The position numbers and the translations under genes are program-made. 64,000 nt of DNA. It comes from Robiginitomaculum sp. (GTDB taxonomy: Bacteria > Pseudomonadota > Alphaproteobacteria > Caulobacterales > Maricaulaceae). The stretch is taken from NCBI GenBank assembly GCA_002733605.1, contig NVWK01000003.1, positions 186,001-250,000 on the forward strand, written 5' to 3'. Each line of letters begins with the position of its first letter. Positions within the stretch are counted from its first letter, which is position 1. A model generated the notes under the pieces. The model saw nothing but the letters and a program-made list of their open reading frames with translations, was not told where the DNA came from and ran no database searches. Shown here in pieces: positions 9,795-18,433 of the stretch.

Positions 9795-10052
9795 TTAATT
9801 CAACTCGGGCTTAAACGCACATACACGGGCAAACAAAGGCGTATCAAAAGACTTCGGCAAAGCCTGTACCCCACAGATCCAATCGTAAATATCATGATCT
9901 TTTTCGGCCAGAAGCGTTTCGAGCTGATCAAGTTCTTCATCGTTTAAACTCCGCGCATGCGCTTTCGCAAAGCCGCCCAATATCAAATCGGCTTCTTTAA
10001 ATCCGCGATAATTCGCCCTGTGAATAAGTCTTTTAATCCGCGTCTCGCGCAT
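9795..10052 (-). CDS. sdhE: FAD assembly factor SdhE (succinate dehydrogenase assembly factor 2 family)
   Basis: 85 residues. SdhE-family proteins promote covalent flavinylation of succinate dehydrogenase. The conserved core is visible as RRANYRGFKEADLILGGF-like residues near the N-terminus (RG-x-x-E-x-D pattern) and the acidic DHDIYDWICG motif. The ATG at 10052 is fixed by AAGGAG eight bases upstream. A longer upstream reading frame exists but would run antisense into recG without a ribosome site. The gene is divergent from recG (74 bp between starts) and overlaps no other gene; mfd follows one base after its stop. Confidence 0.9.
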   Translation of the reverse strand: MRETRIKRLIHRANYRGFKEADLILGGFAKAHARSLNDEELDQLETLLAEKDHDIYDWICGVQALPKSFDTPLFARVCAFKPELN

Positions 10053-10125
10053 GAGAATCTCCTTATCTGCCCCTATAATACATCCATCCCTTGATGTCTG
10101 CAAAAAGCGCGGTAACAATACCATT

Positions 10126-12207
10126 ATGAGACCCGATATTTTATTTCCTCTATTTGCCGATATTAGCGTCGTTGACGGTATTGGGCCGCGTAGTGCCGAT
10201 TTAATTGAAAAATCTGTCGGTAGACGTGTGCGTGATGTCCTGTTGACCCCGCCTTCAGGCATAGTCGAGCGCAAACGCCTCCCCAATATTGCTAGCGCCG
10301 TCGATGATGAAATTGTCACCCTCTCCGTCACGGTCACCGAACACATGCCGGGCCATTCGCGTAAACAACCCTACAAAATCATGACCCATGACGAAACCGG
10401 CGAGCTTCTCCTGACATTTTTCCATGCCCGTCCCGACTATTTACGCCGCATCTTGCCTGAAGGCAGTCAAAGATTGGTATCGGGAAAAACCGAACGGTTT
10501 CGGGGCCAAACACAAATTACCCACCCTGACTATGTCCTGCCTCTCGAAGATGAAGCAGACATTCCCGATTTCGAAACCATCTACCCTCTAACGGCCGGTC
10601 TGACCCAAAAAATGATGCGCAAAAGCGTCACAGGCGCTTTTGAAAACGTACCGGATTTACCGGAATGGCTCGACGCCGCGCTTCTCAAAACCAAAGACTG
10701 GCCCACATGGAAAACAGCCCTGCATCAACTCCATTTCCCGCAAAGCAAAATAGAGGCGGGTTCCGATACACTGCACCGACAAAGACTGGCCTATGACGAA
10801 CTGCTCGCAAAACAATTAGCCCTCGCGCTGGCGCGCGAACATATGCGCACTCAAAATGGCCGGAGCTTCACAGGATCAGGCGAATACGTACAAGAGGTTT
10901 TGAAATCAGCCCCGTTCACCCCAACCAAAGCGCAAATACGGGCTTACGGCGAAATCGCCAAAGATTTAAACGCCCCCACCCGTATGGCAAGATTGCTGCA
11001 AGGTGATGTCGGTGCGGGCAAAACTTTCGTTGCCGCTCTCGCCGCCGCCCATGTATGCGAATCTGGTGCACAAGTGGCCATCATGGCTCCGACCGAAATT
11101 CTTGCCCGTCAGCATCTGCACAGTTTTTCCCAGTTTCTAGATGCCCCCAACCTCACCGTCGAAGCCTTTACCGGACGCGATAAAGGCGGACAGAGAGACG
11201 CCATTCTACGTGGATTAAAGGAAGGTCATATTGATGTGGTCTGCGGCACTCATGCCCTGTTCCAAGACGGCGTAGAATTTGCCGATCTGGGTCTTGTCAT
11301 TGTTGACGAACAGCACCGTTTTGGGGTCAAAGACCGGCTCCGGCTTGCCCAGAAGGGCAAACATGCCGATATCCTCGTTATGACGGCGACGCCAATCCCG
11401 CGTACCTTGGCCTTAACCGCCTATGGTGATTTGGACATCTCGATACTGGATGAAAAACCGGCAGGGCGAAAACCGATACAAACCCGGATTGTCCCGCTAG
11501 AAAAAATGCAGGCGGTTATTGACGGCCTCGGCAGAGCCCTTGAAAAAGGCGAACAGGTGTATTGGGTCTGCCCGCTGGTTGAAGATTCCGATCTCATTGA
11601 TCTTGCCTCCGCTGAAGAGAGGTTTCGTCATTTAAGTGCGATCTTCAAGGACAGGGTCGGCTTACTGCACGGGAAAATGAACGCCAAAGAAAAAGAATCG
11701 ATCTCGGAAAGCTTTAAACGTGGTGGCTATGACATTCTGGTGGCCACAACCGTGATTGAAGTTGGCGTAGACGCCCCTAACGCGACCATAATGGTGATTG
11801 AGCATGCCGAGCGGTTCGGCTTGGCCCAATTGCATCAATTGCGCGGCCGGGTTGGCCGCAATGACAAGCAATCTTCGTGCGTCCTGCTTTATAAAGGCCC
11901 GCTGGGCGTAAACAGTAAGGCCCGCCTCAATATTCTACGCGAAACCGAGGACGGCTTCCTCATTGCCGAGGAAGACTGGAATTTGCGTGGCAGTGGCGAT
12001 CTTTTAGGGGCGCAACAAAGCGGTCTACCCGCGTACACATTGGCGGATTTGGACAAGCACAAACATTTACTGGAAATCGCAGTTCAAGACGCACGGCTTT
12101 TGGCAAACACCGACCCGAATTTGCAAACGGATCGCGGGCAAGCCGCCCGAACATTGTTATACCTCTTCGAGCAGGACTTGGGCATTACTTTGATGAAATC
12201 GGGTTAG
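10126..12207 (+). CDS. recG: ATP-dependent DNA helicase RecG
   Basis: 693 residues, full length. RecG remodels stalled forks and Holliday junctions. An N-terminal wedge/OB region includes GIGPRSADLI. The helicase core has Walker A GDVGAGKT, DEQHRFG, MTATPIPRTL, VIEVGVDAPNA and QLRGRVGR. The characteristic C-terminal RGSGDLLGAQQSG follows. ATG at 10126 begins the conserved N-terminus MRPDILFPLFA; an in-frame ATG at 10051 would add 25 unrelated residues. The stop is one base from the convergent DUF502 gene. Confidence 0.96.
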   Translation: MRPDILFPLFADISVVDGIGPRSADLIEKSVGRRVRDVLLTPPSGIVERKRLPNIASAVDDEIVTLSVTVTEHMPGHSRKQPYKIMTHDETGELLLTFFHARPDYLRRILPEGSQRLVSGKTERFRGQTQITHPDYVLPLEDEADIPDFETIYPLTAGLTQKMMRKSVTGAFENVPDLPEWLDAALLKTKDWPTWKTALHQLHFPQSKIEAGSDTLHRQRLAYDELLAKQLALALAREHMRTQNGRSFTGSGEYVQEVLKSAPFTPTKAQIRAYGEIAKDLNAPTRMARLLQGDVGAGKTFVAALAAAHVCESGAQVAIMAPTEILARQHLHSFSQFLDAPNLTVEAFTGRDKGGQRDAILRGLKEGHIDVVCGTHALFQDGVEFADLGLVIVDEQHRFGVKDRLRLAQKGKHADILVMTATPIPRTLALTAYGDLDISILDEKPAGRKPIQTRIVPLEKMQAVIDGLGRALEKGEQVYWVCPLVEDSDLIDLASAEERFRHLSAIFKDRVGLLHGKMNAKEKESISESFKRGGYDILVATTVIEVGVDAPNATIMVIEHAERFGLAQLHQLRGRVGRNDKQSSCVLLYKGPLGVNSKARLNILRETEDGFLIAEEDWNLRGSGDLLGAQQSGLPAYTLADLDKHKHLLEIAVQDARLLANTDPNLQTDRGQAARTLLYLFEQDLGITLMKSG

Positions 12208-12208
12208 C

Positions 12209-12886
12209 TTAAAGCTTATCCAGCTCAACCAAATCTTCGTTAGAAGTTACCATTCCGCCTGAAATAATCATCTTGGCCCCTTCTTCCGGCGTCATGTCTA
12301 ATATAGTCATGTCTGTACGTTTGACGAACAGTAAAAACCCCGATGTCGGGTTTGGTGTCGTGGGCACGAAGACACAGACATAACCATCTGTAAGGTGTTT
12401 TGACGGCGCACCTTTCAGGTCAGACGTAATAAACCCAATCGCATACAGACCTTTACGCGGATATTCCAATAAACACACTTCCTTGAAAGCTTGATCTTTT
12501 TGATGGGCAATGGCCGATACGATTTGCTTTAGCGTCCCGTAAATTGTCCGCACCAGAGGCACACGGGCCAAAAGGTTTTCCCCAAATTTCAGCAAGCGGC
12601 TCCCTACCAGATTGGCGGTTAATACACCCAAAACCCAAAGCGCAACAATGGACACAACAATCCCGACCCCCGGAATTGGAAATGGCAAATACGTGTCCGG
12701 GTTAAGCTGTGCCGGAATAAGTGGTTTGACGGCTGTGTCTGCAAAGCCAACAAATTTTACAATCACCCAGACCGTCACCGCAATCGGCAAGGCAACAATG
12801 ACCCCGGTAAAAAAACTGTTTCTAACGGAATGAAAAAACCCGGGTTTGTTTTTTTTGTGTTCCGGCTCGTCTGGTAATTTTGTCAT
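12209..12886 (-). CDS. DUF502 family inner-membrane protein
   Basis: 225 residues. Two long hydrophobic segments are visible: FFTGVIVALPIAVTVWVIV near residue 27, and GIVVSIVALWVLGVLTANLVG near residue 75. The loop and C-terminal part include RVPLVRTIYGTLKQ and FVPTTPNPTSGFLL, both typical of DUF502 proteins. The family is widespread in bacteria and plants and has no firm biochemical function. The N-terminus is lysine-rich (EPEHKKNKPG). It is convergent with recG. A promoter should lie in the 86 bp between it and the DUF3089 gene. Confidence 0.88.
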   Translation of the reverse strand: MTKLPDEPEHKKNKPGFFHSVRNSFFTGVIVALPIAVTVWVIVKFVGFADTAVKPLIPAQLNPDTYLPFPIPGVGIVVSIVALWVLGVLTANLVGSRLLKFGENLLARVPLVRTIYGTLKQIVSAIAHQKDQAFKEVCLLEYPRKGLYAIGFITSDLKGAPSKHLTDGYVCVFVPTTPNPTSGFLLFVKRTDMTILDMTPEEGAKMIISGGMVTSNEDLVELDKL

Positions 12887-12972
12887 ATTTGAGGAGTTCC
12901 TAAATTCTACAGGGTGTTGTAAACATGATTAGACGCATCTGCAAACGGCTTTGTATAGTTTAGGAGAAAGTT

Positions 12973-14190
12973 TTGGCAAAAATTGGGTACAATGAGGAAA
13001 AATCATATATTCCGACGATTGCCACAATGATCGTTTTGTTTTGGGCCACACTCATAATATTTGCGTCCTGGTATTATCGGGATGATGTGTTTCAGACAAT
13101 TTATGATCCGGGCACACCGTTCCAAACCTATACGCCGCCACCTGCGCCGGATTATACCCAAGCCAAAGCATGGTTACTGCGCCCGGATATAGATACCGAC
13201 CCGATTGATATAGCGGGCGGAGACGTATTTGTCATAGCGCCAACCCTGTATCTCGGACGCCAGCACTGGAATGCACCGACACAGGACGTTAAAGTACAGA
13301 TAAATTTGAAACGTATCGCCCTGCCCAATTATATTCTCCCCTATCAATCCGCTGGGCGGGTCTATGCGCCGAACTACCGACAGGCATCTTTGTATAGTTT
13401 TTTAAACAACCGGGACGACGCCCAAACTTCACAGAGATTTGCCTATGCGGACATCAAACGGGCATTTGAGATATTCCTCGACGAAAATCCGCCTGAAAGA
13501 CCAATCATTCTCGTAGGTCATGGCCAAGGCGGCTTACATGTACAGCGCTTGCTCTCCGAGTATTTCAGAGGCCCTCTCAAGCAAAAGTTGGCCGCAGCCT
13601 ACAGTATTGATCACCCGCTTCCGCTGGACAGATTTGAAACCGAGTTCCCCGAACTGTCTCCGTGTGAAACGGTTCGCCATACAAATTGCGTCATTGCCTT
13701 TGGCGCATTTGAACCAAAGGAAACCACGAGAGCACACATGTTTCTCAATAAAACTCTTGTTTGGAGTGGCTCAAAACTCCGCGCTGTTCAAGAACGCCCC
13801 CTCTTGTGCATCAACCCTCTTCTTTGGTCACGTTCAACAGAGCCTGCGCCAGCCCGTTTGCATTTGGGCGGTGTGGCCGCAGAAGGGTTGGACATAGACA
13901 TGTTGCCCGCTCCTTCGCCGCAACAAACAGGTGCACAATGCCAAAATGGTATTTTACGTATCGACAAACCCAAACAAAAGAGCCTACGCAGGCCAAGCCG
14001 CTTTGGCGGTAAATTCCGCACATCGCCTTCAAATTTATTTTACGAGGATTTGCGCGTTGATGTGGCCCGAAGGGTACAGCTCTTGATCGATAAGAACGTC
14101 CTTCCCAGACGTGCGCCCTTGCTGGATATGCAAACAATCGAAATTGAAGACAGTCCGGTAACCCTACCGCTCAAACCCGTACAGAAATAA
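12973..14190 (+). CDS. DUF3089 family protein (alpha/beta-hydrolase fold), nucleophile serine absent
   Basis: 405 residues, with an N-terminal membrane anchor (ATMIVLFWATLIIFASWYY). Family features include WLLRPD, VFVIAPTLYLGRQHWNAP, VYAPNYRQASLYSF and a nucleophile-elbow region. Usual members carry GHSQG; here the elbow reads GHGQGG, with Gly184 in the place of the serine. The protein may therefore be inactive as a serine hydrolase or use another residue. The start is TTG at 12973, supported by AGGAGA eight bases before it. It is divergent from the DUF502 gene and followed by cysK after 189 bp. Confidence 0.8.
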   Translation: MAKIGYNEEKSYIPTIATMIVLFWATLIIFASWYYRDDVFQTIYDPGTPFQTYTPPPAPDYTQAKAWLLRPDIDTDPIDIAGGDVFVIAPTLYLGRQHWNAPTQDVKVQINLKRIALPNYILPYQSAGRVYAPNYRQASLYSFLNNRDDAQTSQRFAYADIKRAFEIFLDENPPERPIILVGHGQGGLHVQRLLSEYFRGPLKQKLAAAYSIDHPLPLDRFETEFPELSPCETVRHTNCVIAFGAFEPKETTRAHMFLNKTLVWSGSKLRAVQERPLLCINPLLWSRSTEPAPARLHLGGVAAEGLDIDMLPAPSPQQTGAQCQNGILRIDKPKQKSLRRPSRFGGKFRTSPSNLFYEDLRVDVARRVQLLIDKNVLPRRAPLLDMQTIEIEDSPVTLPLKPVQK

Positions 14191-14348
14191 ATTACAGACT
14201 TTTGCTGAAGGCATCCAACGCCTCACAGATTTGGTTTGGCTACACTGGCTACATATGAGCGCGCATCCATATGAAAAGGACTGATTTGAGAGCTAAGTGA
14301 TCTAAACCTACGTGATATTTCTAAAAGAGCTTGTATGCGCGCTATGAA

Positions 14349-14373
14349 CTCCTTACCTGTTTTTGACAAGGAG
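14349..14373 (+). promoter_or_regulatory. Hairpin that can mask the cysK ribosome binding site
   Basis: CTCCTT at 14349-14354 is the exact complement of the AAGGAG Shine-Dalgarno at 14368-14373, separated by 13 nt. Pairing would hide the cysK ribosome site. The arms are seen directly; regulation is inference. Confidence 0.4.
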
Positions 14374-14379
14374 AACACT

Positions 14380-15378
14380 ATGTCTGCACATTCTGTCATC
14401 GATCTGATCGGGAACACCCCCTTGATCCGGCTAAAAGCCGCCTCGGAACTCACAGGATGTGAAATTTTAGGCAAAGCCGAATTTCTAAACCCCGGCCAAT
14501 CCGTAAAAGATCGTGCCGCTCTCTCCATCATTCGCCAAGCCGAAGCTGAGGGTTCTCTTAAACCCGGCGGCACGGTTGTCGAAGGCACAGCCGGCAATAC
14601 GGGCATCGGGCTTGCCATGGTGTGTTCCGCATTGGGATATAAAAGTAAAATCGTCATTCCCCGCTCCCAGAGCCAAGAGAAAAAAGATGCGATCCGGTTG
14701 ATGGGCGCAGAACTGATCGAAGTTGACGCCGTCCCTTACGCAAACCCGGACAATTACATCCATTATTCCCGCAGACTCGCCGAAGAATTGGACAAGACAG
14801 AGCCTAATGGTGCCATTTGGGCCAACCAGTTTGACAACACGGCCAATAGGGATGCCCATATTAACACAACCGGCCCTGAAATTTTCAAACAGACGGACGG
14901 CAAAATAGACGGGTTTATTTGCTCGGTCGGCTCCGGCGGCACGCTCGGCGGTGTTTCAATGGCATTGAAGGCAAAAAATCAGGATATTCAAATCGGCATT
15001 GCCGATCCGGGTGGCTCAAAACTTTATGGATATTATAAAGACGGCGAACTGGCCTCTGAGGGTGGATCTATCACCGAAGGTATTGGCCAAGGCCGCATTA
15101 CAGCGAATTTGGAAGACATTGTCGTCGACAGGGCTTACCGGATTACAGATACAGATGCCCTGAACATTTTATTTGAGCTAACCCAAAACGAAGGCCTGTG
15201 CCTTGGCGGCTCATCCGGAATTAATATTGCCGGTGCCATTGCTATGGCTCAAGATTTAGGCCCAGGGCATACGATTGTCACCATGTTGTGCGATTACGGC
15301 TCGCGCTATCAATCCAAGATTTACAATCCGGCTTTCTTGCGCGAGAAAAACCTGCCGGTTCCAGCCTGGATGTCCTAA
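14380..15378 (+). CDS. cysK: Cysteine synthase (O-acetylserine sulfhydrylase), PLP dependent
   Basis: 332 residues. It makes L-cysteine from O-acetylserine and sulfide. It opens with VIDLIGNTPLIRL, the PLP lysine is in GQSVKDRAA, the substrate loop is EGTAGNTGIGLA, the phosphate loop is GSGGTLGG, and the late GGSSGIN motif is present. The tetrapyrrole-like asparagine loop FDNTANRDAH is also visible. ATG at 14380 is fixed by AAGGAG six bases before it. The stop overlaps the next start as TAATG, so cysteine synthase and cystathionine beta-lyase are translationally coupled. CysK and CysM types cannot be separated firmly; the length and loop favour the CysK group. Confidence 0.88.
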   Translation: MSAHSVIDLIGNTPLIRLKAASELTGCEILGKAEFLNPGQSVKDRAALSIIRQAEAEGSLKPGGTVVEGTAGNTGIGLAMVCSALGYKSKIVIPRSQSQEKKDAIRLMGAELIEVDAVPYANPDNYIHYSRRLAEELDKTEPNGAIWANQFDNTANRDAHINTTGPEIFKQTDGKIDGFICSVGSGGTLGGVSMALKAKNQDIQIGIADPGGSKLYGYYKDGELASEGGSITEGIGQGRITANLEDIVVDRAYRITDTDALNILFELTQNEGLCLGGSSGINIAGAIAMAQDLGPGHTIVTMLCDYGSRYQSKIYNPAFLREKNLPVPAWMS

Positions 15379-16538
15379 TGAAAAAATCCACTCTTTTTTC
15401 TCATGTCGGGCGGCCCAAAATCGGGCGCGGCACAAGCGTAAATCCATCCGTCACCCATGCCTCTACATTACTGTTTGAGAAAGCGGACGATTTATACAAT
15501 GGCAATCACCGCATATACGGGCGTCATGGCTCGGAAGTGCATGATGCGTTGAAAGAGGCTTTTTGTGCACTCGAAGATGGTGCAGGCTGCACCCTCACCC
15601 CGTCTGGTCTGGCCGCAAACGCGCTTTCTATTCTCGCCAATGTGAAAGCAGGGGATCACATTCTGGTCTCCGATTCCAGCTATGGCCCTGTGCGCAAGTT
15701 TTGCGACAACCATCTCGTAAAGTTCGGCGTTGAAACCGAGTATTTCCCGCCAAGACTGGGCAAAGATATTGAGAGCCTCATCCGTGACAACACCTCTTGC
15801 CTCATTTTAGAAAGCCCCGGCTCCCTGACCCTTGAAATTCAGGATCTACCAGCCATCGTAAAAGTCGCAAAAAAAGCAGGCATCATTACCATTGTCGACA
15901 ATACTTGGTCGGCCGGACTGGTATATAACCCGTTAAACCTCGGCGCGGATATTGCCGTGCATGCGGCCACGAAATACTATAGCGGTCATTCCGATGTTTT
16001 ATTTGGCGCTATCATTTCGCGAACAAAAGAACTGGCAGCCAAAGTACATGCGACGAACATACATCTTGGCAATTCAACATCACCGGATGATGCCTACACA
16101 ATCTTACGAGGGTTTCGTACCATTACGACCCGGTTTGAACGCCAAGAAAAAACGGCGCTCACACTTGCCCAATGGCTACAATCCCATGCCAAAGTCGATG
16201 AGGTTTTACACCCTGCCCTCAGCACACATCCCGACCATGATATCTGGAAACGCGATTTCACCGGCTCTGCCTGCCTGTTCAGTGTTGTACTAAAACCATG
16301 TTCTCAGGCACAGGTTCTAAAATTCCTTGATAGCTTGAAATATTTTGCCAAAGGCTTTTCATTCGGTGGGTATGAGAGCCTGATTATTCACTGTGATCCC
16401 CAACTTAAACGCTCTCATAGTGATGGGTTTGCAGGCCCGCTTATCCGCATTGCTTGTGGGCTTGAAGACATTACAGATTTGCAACTTGATTTAGAACAAG
16501 GTTTAGCAACACTGTCCCTTGATGATAACGTTGCGTAA
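15378..16538 (+). CDS. metC: Cystathionine beta-lyase
   Basis: 386 residues of the Cys/Met-metabolism PLP family. The family cleaves cystathionine to homocysteine, pyruvate and ammonia. The start MKKSTLFSHVGRPKIGRGTSVNP is the alphaproteobacterial MetC N-terminus. IYGRHGSEVHDAL holds the Arg that contacts phosphate from the partner subunit. VDNTWSAGLVYNPL and HAATKYYSGHSD carry the PLP aspartate and the Schiff-base lysine. The C-terminus SFGGYESLI is specific to cystathionine lyases. The start is coupled to cysK by TAATG; the gene overlaps the following esterase gene by 17 bp. The group appears to be a sulfur amino-acid operon. Confidence 0.9.
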   Translation: MKKSTLFSHVGRPKIGRGTSVNPSVTHASTLLFEKADDLYNGNHRIYGRHGSEVHDALKEAFCALEDGAGCTLTPSGLAANALSILANVKAGDHILVSDSSYGPVRKFCDNHLVKFGVETEYFPPRLGKDIESLIRDNTSCLILESPGSLTLEIQDLPAIVKVAKKAGIITIVDNTWSAGLVYNPLNLGADIAVHAATKYYSGHSDVLFGAIISRTKELAAKVHATNIHLGNSTSPDDAYTILRGFRTITTRFERQEKTALTLAQWLQSHAKVDEVLHPALSTHPDHDIWKRDFTGSACLFSVVLKPCSQAQVLKFLDSLKYFAKGFSFGGYESLIIHCDPQLKRSHSDGFAGPLIRIACGLEDITDLQLDLEQGLATLSLDDNVA

Positions 16539-17814
16539 AATACTCCCCACGCGCAAACGCATATGGGCCCTTTGGACTGTGACGGGATTGTTCATGTGCG
16601 CACTTGCCTCATGCGGCCCGACCAAACTTACGATTTCCCACGCAAACCTTAAACCCAATGGTGCCCCCGCAACCCCTACTCTGGTCGACCCGGGCACAGA
16701 TATAAAAACATGGGAAAACACCAAAAGACCCCAACTGCAATCCGAATTGCAAAAAAGCGTTTACGGGTTTTTACCCGATGCATCCTCTACCCGCACCCTC
16801 GCTCACGAAGTTTTAGACCCAAATGCATATGATGGATTAGGAACGATAGAAGAATACACACTTCAGGCCACTGCCACATTTAAAGGCACGTCCACCGAGA
16901 CCTCCCCTTTCAAAATGGTCGTCGTAACGCCCAATACGTCTGGCCCCCACCCCGTTATTTTGATGGAAAGCTTTTGTCCGAATCACAACACAGTTGATCA
17001 CCCCAAAGTGAGCCGCAACGCGGAAGGGTTCTCGTGTGATGGCGGCGGCGTAACGAGCAAAATTATGCTCTATGTATTCGGTCGTTATATTTCTACCCCG
17101 CCCATGGAAATGATTTTGCAAGATGGCTATGCATTTGCAACAATTTTTCCGTCTGAATATGTGCCGGATAGCCCGGACGCCGGTCTTGCGGCTTTAAAAA
17201 ACCTCTCTCCAGATTACGAGAACGAAGAAACCCGTTGGGGGGCGATTGCGGCGTGGGCATGGGGATATTCACGTATGATCGATACGCTCGAACAAGACCC
17301 CCGTTTTAAAAATATCTGGATACCCTACGGTCATTCCCGCTACGGGAAAGCTGCCCTTGTTGCCGGTGCATTTGACCCGCGTGTCAGCGCAGTGATTGCC
17401 CATCAATCGGGCACAGGTGGCGCATCGCTGAACAGACGCAAAAAAGGCGAAACTGTCAAAGAAATCACCGACACTTTCCCGCACTGGTTCTCGAAAACCT
17501 ATGCGGCGTCTGCGGGAAAAGAAGCGAAAATGACAAGTGATCAACACGCCCTTCTCGCCTTAAACGCACCAAACCCAATCTTTCTAGGCAATGCGCGCAG
17601 AGATGTCTGGTCCGATCCAAACGGAGCTTTCCGTGCCGCTCAAGGGGCTTCACCCGCATATAACATTTATAAAAAACAAGGGCTTAAACAAGACGGTCTC
17701 AAACCCTATCACCCAGATGCAGACATCAGTTTCTACATCCGCCCCGGCACCCACGGTGTTGTTAAAGAAGACTGGCCTGCATTTCTAGAATTTCTGGATG
17801 CCCATTTTAAATAA
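16522..17814 (+). CDS. CE15-like (glucuronoyl esterase-type) alpha/beta-hydrolase lipoprotein
   Basis: 430 residues. A basic N-terminus and hydrophobic stretch ending LASC suggests a lipoprotein signal. The nucleophile elbow is GHSRYGK (Ser272), matching the G-x-S-R-x-G-K pattern of carbohydrate esterase family 15, followed by AFDPRVSAVIAHQSGTGGASLNRR. A late histidine in RPGTHGVVKEDW (His411) is suited to the triad. CE15 enzymes hydrolyse glucuronate esters linking lignin to xylan; many bacterial relatives are uncharacterised, so the substrate is unknown. It begins inside the metC 3' end and so sits oddly in a sulfur operon. The ATG at 16522 is preceded by an in-frame TTG; no clear Shine-Dalgarno is seen. 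Confidence 0.75.
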   Translation: MITLRKILPTRKRIWALWTVTGLFMCALASCGPTKLTISHANLKPNGAPATPTLVDPGTDIKTWENTKRPQLQSELQKSVYGFLPDASSTRTLAHEVLDPNAYDGLGTIEEYTLQATATFKGTSTETSPFKMVVVTPNTSGPHPVILMESFCPNHNTVDHPKVSRNAEGFSCDGGGVTSKIMLYVFGRYISTPPMEMILQDGYAFATIFPSEYVPDSPDAGLAALKNLSPDYENEETRWGAIAAWAWGYSRMIDTLEQDPRFKNIWIPYGHSRYGKAALVAGAFDPRVSAVIAHQSGTGGASLNRRKKGETVKEITDTFPHWFSKTYAASAGKEAKMTSDQHALLALNAPNPIFLGNARRDVWSDPNGAFRAAQGASPAYNIYKKQGLKQDGLKPYHPDADISFYIRPGTHGVVKEDWPAFLEFLDAHFK

Positions 17815-17818
17815 CACT

Positions 17819-17848
17819 GGCCTGACAACAAAAGGCCTAACAACAAAA
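17819..17848. repeat. Tandem 15-bp repeat, two copies
   Basis: GGCCTGACAACAAAA (17819-17833) is followed at once by GGCCTAACAACAAAA (17834-17848), one mismatch. It lies just downstream of the 3' end of tRNA-Arg and of the esterase gene. Confidence 0.8.
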
Positions 17849-17861
17849 ATCTAGGAAATAA

Positions 17862-17938
<77 letters not shown>

Positions 17939-18033
17939 ATAAAGGCTACGACGATGCGTATTCTTATGCGCTGTATAGCAATCCACTCACCAGTGTCTAC
18001 TTTAATGTTTCATGGGTTTTAGTGCGTCCTATT

Positions 18034-18336
18034 TTAGTGCGTCCATGGAAATTTGCGCTCGTAGGAAAAATTATCTCCATAACTCCGGCCAACAGGCTTG
18101 TGCGTCGCTCTTTCGAGAACCTGATAGGCAATGCCGTTACTTTTTGCATAGGCAATGGCAGCGGCTTTACTTTCAAAGTTTAGATTCAATTCACGCAGCA
18201 TATCAGAACTCCCGGATGTACCGGTCAAAGGATCCGTCGACGCTCTCCCCTTGGGGAATTCAATGGTCCATTTGTCGTAGCCATGACTACCTGATTGCAT
18301 TGCATTAGGGGCAGGTTGATGGATGAGTGCAAACAT
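18034..18336 (-). CDS. ETC complex I subunit, NDUFS4-like accessory subunit
   Basis: 100 residues matching the NDUFS4 family, the accessory subunit that alphaproteobacterial complex I shares with mitochondria. Visible signatures are ALIHQPAPNAMQSG near the N-terminus, the W-x-I-EF segment, DPLTGTSGSSDML and FESKAAAIAYAKSNGIAYQV. It should bind the peripheral arm of NADH:ubiquinone oxidoreductase on the cytoplasmic side. It is a single gene next to tRNA-Arg. The ATG at 18336 has GAGAG upstream. A perfect 15-bp tandem duplication lies immediately before that site. Confidence 0.9.
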   Translation of the reverse strand: MFALIHQPAPNAMQSGSHGYDKWTIEFPKGRASTDPLTGTSGSSDMLRELNLNFESKAAAIAYAKSNGIAYQVLERATHKPVGRSYGDNFSYERKFPWTH

Positions 18337-18344
18337 GGGTCTCT

Positions 18345-18374
18345 CTTTTCAGATTCTTGCTTTTCAGATTCTTG
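18345..18374. repeat. Perfect 15-bp tandem duplication upstream of the NDUFS4-like gene
   Basis: CTTTTCAGATTCTTG occurs at 18345-18359 and again at 18360-18374 with no mismatch. It occupies the 5' untranslated or promoter region of the NDUFS4-like gene. Confidence 0.9.
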
Positions 18375-18433
18375 ATTTGGTATCTAAGCCTAGCCCCCAT
18401 AACAGCTGCTGTAAATTCCAATATGCATCGTTG

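Noticed and set aside
10051..10125. N-terminal extension of recG and, on the other strand, a longer sdhE
   Set aside because: Both extensions would overlap each other and lack family similarity; ribosome sites and conserved N-termini mark 10126 and 10052.
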